This document shows, in pieces, positions 1 to 9,800 of a stretch of 64,000 nucleotides of DNA. The stretch comes from Herbidospora galbida (GTDB taxonomy: Bacteria; Actinomycetota; Actinomycetes; Streptosporangiales; Streptosporangiaceae): NCBI RefSeq assembly GCF_005233835.1, contig NZ_SZQA01000003.1:1-64000 (forward strand), read 5' to 3'. The notes beneath the pieces were generated by a model, which ran no database searches, was not told where the DNA came from, and saw nothing but the letters and a program-made list of their open reading frames with translations. Positions within the stretch are counted from its first letter, which is position 1, and every line of letters begins with the position of its first letter. Both the position numbers and the translations under genes were made by a program.

Positions 1-232
1 CGGCCGGTCGCGGCCCGCGCCGCCCACGCGCCATCCACAGCAGCTGGTGTAATCGTGGAGAAGCTCTTCCCAGCCTGAGAAGCGATCGTCCGTTTGGCGA
101 ACTCCGACGTGTCTTTCCAACTAACGTCATTCGCCGCCAGTGTTGGCTTTAAGGCGCGCCTCGCGTCCCCGGATCCAGCTCATCTGGTTCCGGTTGCGCT
201 GGCTTAGAGCCCTGACTCCACTGCGGGGTCAG

Positions 233-487
233 TCAGTGGTCAGGGCCTGCATTAGGTCGCCGACCGGGGGTTTCCGGGAGCGCCTTGGCGACGTCGGCCA
301 GGGCGACCTTGCCGACTAGCCGGTGCGCGTCCATTACCAGGCAGCGGACCTTGTGGGAGCCCATTGTGTGCAGGATCTCGCGGGCGTCGTCGTCGGCGCT
401 AATGGTCACGACCTCGCCGCCGCCCAGCTTGCCAGCCCAGCATGACTTCGGGTCCTTGCCCTGCGCGATCACATTGATCACGATGTC
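233..487 (-). pseudogene. CBS-domain protein remnant (C-terminal part)
   Basis: The translation contains the core of a paired-CBS protein: a DIVINVIAQGKDP segment (family form close to DIVVKVIAEGRDP), then GEVVTISADDDAREIL and HRLVGKVALADVAKALPE. These match the end of the first and most of the second CBS motif. The first CBS half and a proper start are missing. One residue is lost in the VRRLPVIDGHR-type segment, and the tail ends early. An upstream ATG exists at 592, but the residues before 487 look unrelated. I read this as a decayed adenosyl-ligand-binding regulatory protein, not a working gene. The family match is firm; the pseudogene call is inference. Confidence 0.6.
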
Positions 488-592
488 CGACCACCATGTG
501 GAGGGGGTGTCTTCATGAGGAATACGACCACGCCCCACACAACCGGTGACCCCGCCGCCACCTAGGGCGCCGGAACTGCGAAAGCCTCGCAC

Positions 593-866
593 GAGACGGG
601 GCGCAGAAAGGAGAACCTGCTCGCTGCCTTGATCGACAGGCGTACACCTCGCCGGGTCTGGACGAATCTAGGCGGCATACCAGGAGCGTTCCAGAAGTGA
701 CCTCGCTCACAGCCGAGATCGATCAACCAGCTCCTGACGTCCGCATATAACACCAAGTGAACCTCGCATCACCTATGTCCCTTTCCGTCACTCTTTTCCT
801 TTTTCTTATCTCCCGGCATTATCCCCCCTGTCGTCTGACAAAGTCTTCGGTGTTGAGGGGTGTCCC
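593..866 (+). promoter_or_regulatory. Upstream region of the Rhs gene with pyrimidine-rich tract
   Basis: No gene is seen here. A pyrimidine-rich stretch occupies about 777-832, and an AT-richer CATATAAC (about 742-749) could act as a -10. A GAGGGG ribosome-binding site (855-860) precedes the GTG at 867. The promoter position is a guess. Confidence 0.3.
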
Positions 867-3800
867 GTGATCAGGGTGCGAAGCAGGATCGCGGGAACCG
901 CGCTCGCGGTTGTCGTGTCAATGTTCGTCTCGACGATCGGTGTCCCGGATGGGCTGGTCACGGCCGCCTCCGCCGCCGAGTTGCCGGAGCCGATGACGGA
1001 ACCCTCAGTGGAGGGCAGGCCCGTCGCGGCCGCGACGGTTGTCAAGGGCGCCGAAGACGCCCCGGCTGAGGCGAAGCCGCCGGCGCCGGTCTGGCCCAAG
1101 GCGGGCAGCGCTGATTTGGTGGTCCCCGCGGCGGGCGCGCAGGCGGTGGCCGCCGCCGGGTTACCCGTGAAGATCAGTGCTCCCGGCCCGTTGGAGCGTG
1201 CCGTCGGTGGTGACAAGGCGCCGACCCAGGAGGCCAAGCGCATCGCGACCGCAGCTGCTCCGGCCAAGGTCCGGGTGGAGAGCCTCGGTCGCGACGCTGC
1301 GGCGAAGGCGGGCGGTGTCGGTGTGGCGCTGCGTCTGTCACGGGCCGATGGGGGCGGCGAGCGTGCGCCGGTCACGGTGAGCGTCGACTACTCGGCCTTC
1401 CGTGGCGCCGGGAAGAGGGGATCCGCCTCCTTCCTGACGCTGGTTGAGCAGCCCGTGTGCGTGCTGGAGACGCCGCTGACCGACGACTGCCGGTTGAAAG
1501 CCGCCGGTCAGCGGCGGCAGTTGCCGGTCGTCAATGACGTGAAGGCGGGCACGTTGACCACGGTCGCCGAGGCGGGTTCGGGAGAGTCGGTCCTGGCGGT
1601 CGCCCAGGCCGCGGCGGCTACCGACGGCTCGTCCTCGGGGTCGTTCGCGGTGACCGACCTCAAGCCTGCGGGCGACTGGCAGGTGGGTTTGTCGGGTGGG
1701 GCCTTCTCCTACTCCTATCCGATCGCGGTGCCGCCGCCGCTGGCGGGCAAGGCTCCTGACCTGGCGCTGAGCTACTCCTCCTCGACGGTCGACGGGATGA
1801 CGTCGCTGACCAACAACCAGAGCTCGGCCGCGGGTCTGGGCTGGGACCTGGAGACCAGCTATATCGAGCAGTCCTTCTATGACTGTGAGGACTGGTGCTG
1901 GGACACCGGATCGGCCGAGGACTGGGAGGACACCTCGGTGGTGCATCTGACGATGTCGCTGGCCGGAGTGTCCACGAAGATCGTGAAAGACAAGACCAGC
2001 GGCACATGGAAGACGGTCGAGGACCACGGCTGGAAGATCGAGCAGATCGCCTCCGGCGCCGAGTCGGCCAAGCCGTACTGGAAGATCACTACGCAGGACG
2101 GCACCGTCTACCGCTTGGGTTACCGCCGCGACGCCAGCCTGCAGATCCCCTACTTCGCGCCGGAGCCGGGACAGCCCTGCCACCAGTACTGGGTGGAACT
2201 CGGGGAGGGCTATGCCAGCACGGTGTGCACCGCTCCGTACCGGTGGATGCTCGACCAGGAGGTCGACCCCCGAGGCAATGTGATCGACTACGCCTACCAG
2301 CGGGGAACCGACGCCTACTGCTCCAACCGGCGGCAGTTCTCCAACTGCTGGCTGGACTACGACACCTCTGCCGTCCTGTCGTCCATCAGCTATGGCTGGA
2401 ACGTGAACGTGGCTGGGTCGGCTCCCACCGCTCGGGTGCAGTTCGGCCTGAGCTCCCGGGTGATTGGTGGCGACAGCGACCTGCCTGACTGGGACCTGTG
2501 CAACGACTTCCACCCGTGTGGCGACAACATGATGTTCTATCTGGACAAGCGGATCACCTCGATCACCACTCAGGTCGCCGCCGGGGCCGGATGGGCCGAT
2601 GTCACCCGCTACGACCTGACGCACAAGTACGTGCAGTCCCCAGATGAGCTGATGCCGGTTCTGTGGCTGGACCAGATCAAGCAGACGGGTCTAGCCGGGA
2701 ACGGCCCGGACATCGCGCTACCGCCAGTGAAGTTCACCTCGGTGCTGCAGGACAACCTGTACAACATCTTCGATTACGGCCGCTCCCGCCTGCCGCGCCT
2801 CAGCGCGATCGACACCGAACTCGGCGGACGTACAGAGATCACCTATGGGCTTCCCTCGGGCTGTGATCTTGAGACCACCAGTAACCCTGACACACGCGAC
2901 GATGAAGGTAACGACTGTTACTGGATCTACCAGGGCGACGTGTGGGAGGGCAACGGGTTCGTCCCGGCCGGCAGCATCTGGCTCAAGTATGTAGTCACCA
3001 AGGTGACCGACAAGGACCTGGTCGGCGGCTCGCCCGATCTCGTCACCAGCTATCAATACGTAGGCACTCCCGGCTGGACTCGGCCCGAGCGTGACCCGCG
3101 GGCGCTTCCCTCACTTGTTCCTCAGTGGACCAGATACCGCGGTTATCCCACTGTCCGCGTCCTCAAGGGAACTGGCACTGATCCTGCCGGATACACCGCG
3201 ACCAGTTCTACCTTCTTCCGGGGCATGTACGAGGATCGTATTGGCGGCTTCGGGCTCGCAATCCGCGGCACCCAGGTCACCGACTTCGAGGGCAACTCCT
3301 TCCCCGATCGCAAGCTCCTGGCCGGGAAGCCGCTGATGCAGCAGACGCTGCGCGTGTTGACGATGAGCGGTTCGACCCCGTCGACGTTCGCCGAGGAGGG
3401 AGGTGCCCGGTATGAGTATCAGATCGTCAGCTCGGGCAACGGCCCCGACGCCGACGACCCGGCCTATGTGAATCAGACAAAGCACTCAGGCCGAGAGAAG
3501 GTCACCTCCGGCTGGCGCTACAGCGACAAGGTGACAACTTACGACTCGGACGCGCTGCCAATTCGCGTCAACGACTACGGCCAGCGTGGTCTGTCGTCCG
3601 ACAACGTCTGCACCAGCACGACGTACGCGAAGAACACCAGTGGTAGCGCGTGGATGATCTCCTACCGGGCCGCCGAGGAGCGCCGCAAGGGCGACGACTG
3701 CACGTCGGGTGAGTTCATGGGCCGCACGGTCACCCTCTACGACGGCGCGACCAGCGAAGCCACAAACGCACCCACCAAGGGAACTGCGACCCAGAATCGC

Positions 3801-6800
3801 TCTTACACCAGTGTCGCCGAGTTCACGTCGACCAAGGTGACCTACGACGGGTACGGCCGCACGGCTTCCTCGACTGACCCGCTGAACAAGACCACGACCA
3901 CGACCTACGCCCCAGCCATCGGCTGGCCCACAGGCGGTGTCGCAGTCACCAACCCGCTCGGGCAGACGACCAGCACCTGGGCTAACCCGGAGTTCGGCCA
4001 GCCGATCGGCACGCGTAACGAGGCCGGGTACGACACCAACATCGACTACGACGCGCTCGGTCGCACCGTTGCGCTGTGGACCCCCGCCCAGCCGAAGACC
4101 GGCGGGGTAGCGGCAGCGATTGCGGCGTACGTGATCCCGGTCGACGCCTCGGGCGTGGTGAACGGACCTGTGCGCACGGCTCTGTCAAAGCTCCAGACCG
4201 CAAGCACGTACGTGACCACCTACACCTACGATGACGGCCTGGGTCGCGCCCGCGAAACGCAAGTCGCCTCTCCAGCGGGCGGCCGGATTGTCAGCGCCAC
4301 CGTCTACGACTCGCGCGGGCTGACCTCGGCCACCGGCAGTGCCGTGCACAACAGCGCCGCACCCGGCAGCGGGCTGCTGAACGCCGCCATGACGACGCTG
4401 CCGCAGTGGACCAAGCAGATCTACGACGGCGTCGGCCGTGTGGTCGTCTCGGCCGACATGACCGGGATGAGCGAACTGCGCCGGACTACCACGAACTACT
4501 ACGGTGATCGGACCGAGGAAATTCCGCCCGTCGGCGGCAAGACCGTCAGCTACACCGACGCCGAGGACAAGGTCACCAAGATCGAGGAGTGGCTTACCGG
4601 CGCGGGCACCGCCCCCGCCGCTCTGCAGGGCCCAGCCCTCACGCAGGCAGCCTCGAGCATGTCATCGGCGAACAGGGCCGTCACCGGCCGCACCCTGCTG
4701 GACGACCGCACGACCATCGACTCCCAGACCTTCCGCAACCCTGACGGCACCTTCACCACCGAGTACTCCTCCGGTCCCGTCCGGGTGAAGCAGACCGACG
4801 GCAACTGGGCAGCCATCGACACGACGCTGGTCGAGGTCGGCGGCGTGCTCAAGCCCAAGGTCTCCGCCGCGACCGTCGAACTGTCGGCGGGCGGGCAAGG
4901 CACCCTGGCCCGGCTGGAGGGAATGTCCGGCGAACGGTTCGCCCTCCAATGGCCTAGTACGCTGCCTAAGCCCCAGGTCAACGGCAACGTCGCCACGTAC
5001 GTGGACGCGGCGGGCCCCGGCGCCGACCTGGTGGTAACCGCGCTGAGCTCCGGCTTCCGCCACGACGTGGTGCTGCGCAAGCCCCCAGCCCAGGCGATGG
5101 AGTACCGTCTGCCGGTCGTCGCCGAAGGCATGACCCTGACGGCCTCGGCCCAGGGCGCCCTGGCGCTCAAGGACGGCAACGGCAGGACCACGGCCTCCGC
5201 CCCCGCACCGGTGATGTGGGACTCCAGCGGCAAGCGCGGACGTACCGGGAAGATCTCCACCCAGGTCGTCAACGACAGCGGCAAGCAGGTCCTGGTGCTG
5301 CGGCCCGACCCGGCCTTTCTAGACGACAAGGCCACCGTCTACCCGGTGACCGTTGACCCGACGACCACCCTGCCGAACCTCACCGACACCTGGATCGGCA
5401 CCACCGGACCGGACGGAGCGGACGTGCAGTCCGACCCCGACCTGTACGCCGGTAGCTACGAGAGTTTCCCCGGCTTCCGGACCTACGAGCGGACCTACCT
5501 CAACTTCAACACCGCATCGCTGGCCGGCACCACGGTGACCGCCGCCACCCTGACCCTGCGCAAACTCGCCGCCGACGGCTGCGGCGACAGCAACTCCGGC
5601 ATCCGTGCCCAGCGCGTCACCGGAAGCTGGACCAGCGGCGGCATCACCTGGTCGGGGCAACCGGCCCTCACCACCACCGACCAGGTCACCACGAAGGACA
5701 CCTCCTGCTCCACCACCGGTACCATGAGCTGGAACGTCCTGCCGTTCGCACAGGCCTGGGCCTCTGGCACCGCCAACTACGGCATCATGCTGCGCGGCGT
5801 TGACGAGACCACCAGCCGGCCCTTGTTCGATCGGGGCTTCCACTCCAACGAGACGACCTCCGGGTCGCAGAATAAGCCTGCCCTGTCGGTCACCTACACC
5901 CCCGCGGGCTCCACCCCGGCCGCGGCCGACCTCGCCGTCGCCCCCTTCCGGACCGTGTCCGGGACGACGACCGCCACCTCCCTGACCCCGCAGCTTGCGG
6001 CCACCGTCAGCGACCCCTACGGTGGCACGCTGACGGGCGAGTTCGAGGTGGAACACGATCTGTCGGTGCCCGCTCAGGGCAGCGGCCAGATCTGGAGCGG
6101 CAGCGCCGCCGGCATCACCGCAGGCCAGTCGGCCGCCGTCGTGGTCCCCGGCCTCCAGCAGGGTTGGCTGGTCAGATGGCGGGCCCGGGCGGTCAACCCC
6201 GGCCAGTCGACCACCTCGGACTGGTCGTCCTGGCAGACCCTGCGCATCGATCCGACCGCCGCGCAGGCGCCCACTTCCACCCCGATCGCCCACTGGAAGT
6301 TCGACGGCAACGGCGGCGAGGCCACCGGCACGTCCGGCCGCACCGCCACTCTGGGCGGGACCGCGTCGTGGACGACGGGTGTGTTCGGTGGCGCTCTGGA
6401 GGCGAGCGGCGGGGCCAACAGCGCCTCGACGCCGACGTGGGTGATGCGCACTGACCAGTCGTTCACGATTTCGGCCTGGATGCGGGTGGAGAACGCCAAC
6501 GGCTGGTATGAGCCGATCCGCCAGGAGGGCACCAACAAGCCACCTTTCTATATGGGCATCAACCCCAGTGGCCAGCTCCAGATGGTGCTCAACGCCAGCG
6601 ACACCGCTGGCGCGATCGCTTACGGCACCTGGTCGGGCAGCTATCCGATCAAGCGCTGGTTCCACATCACGGGCGTCTACGACAAGGCCAACGGCCGTGT
6701 CCGCGTCTACCGCGACGGCGTCGAGCAGGGCAACAACACCGTCCCGATGTCCGGCTTCCAGGGAAACGGCCAGGTCAAGTTCGGCGCCAACTACACCGGC

Positions 6801-9800
6801 CAGATCGACGACGTCCGCGTCTACCAGAAGGTCCTGTCCGCCACCGAGATCGCCGCCATCGCGGCCGGCTCTCCGGCGCCGGACAGGACCCCCGTCGCCG
6901 ACCAGTTCAGTGCGACCAGCACCACCACGCTCACCCCGACCCTGTCAGCACGGGTGTCGGAGCCGGGCGGCCAGGTGGTGCGGGCGGAGTTCCAGGCCGA
7001 GCACGACGGCACCCAGGTGTGGACCGGTGCCAAGGACAACGTCACCTCCGGCAGCACCACCACGATCCAGATCCCCTCCGGCACCCTGCAGGACGGCTGG
7101 GAGGTCCGCTGGCGCGCCCGCGCCGTGCGCGGCGACACCTCCTCGGCATGGGGCGCCTGGCAGACCTTCACCGTCAACACCCCTAAACCCACCGTCAGCG
7201 CTCTCCAGCTGACTCCCTCTACGCTGGTCAGCGGCCAGACCGTGACCTCGACGGTGACGCCGCTGCTCAAGGCGACGCTGACCGACCCCGGCGGCGCGGC
7301 CGTGCGGGCCGAGTTTGAGGTCGAGCAGCCCCACGGCACCTCGGCCTGGACCGGCAACGTGGCGACGGTCACCTCTGGCGGCCAGGCGTCCATCACTGTC
7401 CCGGCCGGCGAACTGGTCGACGGCGTGGCGGCGCGGTGGCGTGTGCGGGCGGTCAATCCCAACGGAAACGTCACCGGGTCGTGGTCCTCGTGGCAGGACT
7501 TCGCCGTCGACACCCCGGACCCGGCGATCGGCAACCTCCAGACCGACCCTTCGGTGGTCTCCGGTACGGAAACCATCACCCAGACCCTCACCCCCAACCT
7601 ACGCGCGACTGTTTCAGAACCCGGAAACGGCCAGGTCAAAGCCGAATTCGAGGTCGAACACGACGGCCAGCAGATCTGGACCGACACATCCGGCGACTTG
7701 GCCTCGGGCGCCGTGGCATCCGTCGGGGTGCCGTCCGGGGAACTGAGCAACGGCTGGACCGTCCGCTGGCGGGCCCGCGCCGTCACCGTCGCCACGGCGG
7801 CCATCTCCGCATGGTCGGACTGGCAGACGGTGAAGGTACAGACCGAGCCTATCGACCCCGCTCCTGCGGTCGGGGCGCTGCAGATCACCCCGTCCGAACT
7901 GGTCGCCGGTGAACGCGTCACCAGCAGCGTCACCCCGACCTTGGCCGCGCAGGTCAGCGACGCGGCAGGCGGGACGCTGCGAACCGAGTTCGAGATCGAG
8001 CATGACGGCACCCAGGTCTGGACCGGAGCCGACGCCGACACCCCCGCCGGCCAGCAGGCTTCCATCGCCGTCCCCGCCGGTGAACTGACCGACGGCTGGA
8101 CCATCCGCTGGCGCGCCCGCGCACTGAACGGCACGATCGCCTCCGACTGGTCGGCGTGGCAGGACGTGCGCATCGACCGACCCGACCCCACGGTCAGCGA
8201 CCTGTCGGCCACCGAATCTCTGACACCCGAACTCAAGGCCAAGGTCGTCCACCCCGACGGCGGGACGCTCAGCGCCGAGTTCGAGGTCGAACACGACCCG
8301 TCGGTCCCCGCCCAGGGAACAGGCCAGATCTGGGCAGGCGCCGACAACGACGTCCCTTCCGGGCAGACAGCGACGGTCACGACCTCCGCGATGACCGAAG
8401 GCTGGAAGGTCCGCTGGCGCGTCCGCGCTGTCACCGCCGACGCCGGGACCTCGGCCTGGTCGGCCTGGCAGCCGCTCACCGTCACCGACGGAACCTCTAT
8501 CCCGACCGTCAGCGGCCCCCGCACCCAGCCCGCCGACTTCCGTACCCTCACCCCCGCACTGATCGCCACGTTCACCGCTGGGCGGGGCCAGGTGGACGGT
8601 GAGTTCCAGGTCGAACACGACCCTACGGCGACAGCCCAGGGGACCGGACTGATCTGGTCGGGTGATGTGACCGGCGCGACGTCCGGAAAGGAAGCAGCGG
8701 TTACAGTGCCGTCGGGCCTGTTGCAGGACGGGTGGAAGATCCGCTGGCGTACCCGCGCGGTGCGCGGAGCCGCCGCCTCGGACTGGACGTCCTGGAAGAC
8801 CGGCATGGTGGACGCGCCGGAGTTCTACACGACGACGTTCGAATATGACCTTGCCGGTAACCTCACCAAGCAAACCGACGCCAACGGCAACGTGCGTATT
8901 TCCACGTATGACTTGCTGGGACGTCGTACCTCCGTAGAGGATCCAGACTCGGGAACGACGCGGCAAGGCTATGATGCGTCCGGCCGAGTGCAATGGACTA
9001 TCGACGGAAACGGTCAGAAGATGTCATACGAATATGATGACATTGGCCGAAAGATCTCCCAATGGGTGGGGGAACTCGAAGGTGGCGAAAAAGTCACCGA
9101 GTGGTTGTATGACACCCTGCAGGCGGGGCAGCTCACTTCCGCAACCCAATACAACAACGGATCGGCCTATACCCAAGCCGCCAAGGGATATGACTCGAGT
9201 GGGCGCTCGACGGGTACCACTTTCACTATTCCCTCCACCGATGGGCAGCTTGCAGGCACATATGAGTTCACGACGACTTATACGACCAGTGGCGATATCG
9301 CCACCCGCACCATGCCGGAGGCAGGAGGGTTGCCGGCGGAAACGCTTACCAGCACCTATACGAATCTGGGGCTGGCGGATCGGCTGACCAGTGATTTTGG
9401 CGGCGGGTTCACCTATGTGGACGCAACCGGCTATTCCAGCATCGGGCAGATGGTCACGAGGAATCAGGGGGCGGGTGGAAAGGTCAAAAGAACGCTGTTC
9501 TGGGATCAGGTGACCGGCTGGCTCAACCGCCTCACTACTGTAAAAGACGGCAACACGTCCACGCCTGTATTGATCCAAGATGATCAATTGGAATACGCGC
9601 CGTCTGGCGAGATCTTGAGTGTTCTCGATGCGACGCAAGCTGTGTCCGGGAATGCTGGACAATCGGAATGCTTCAGCTATGACGGAACGAATCGTCTGGT
9701 GAGAGCATTTACCACAACTGCTTCGTGCACAACGGGGTTTGACGGCCAAGGGTACGCACCTTACGAGCAGCGTTACGCTTATGACGGCACGGGGAATATC

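Noticed and set aside
1338-2624. Long minus-strand frame of 428 codons inside the Rhs gene
   Set aside because: It mirrors codon positions of the Rhs frame in GC-rich DNA and contains only Gly/Arg/Val-rich low-information sequence with no domain.
6821-8806. 661-codon minus-strand frame over the Trp-rich modules
   Set aside because: The repetition comes from the coding repeats on the plus strand; the translation has no independent motif.
5995-8815. Regular repeats that might suggest a CRISPR or satellite array
   Set aside because: The period is about 250-330 bases, repeats are divergent and in frame, and they encode protein modules.
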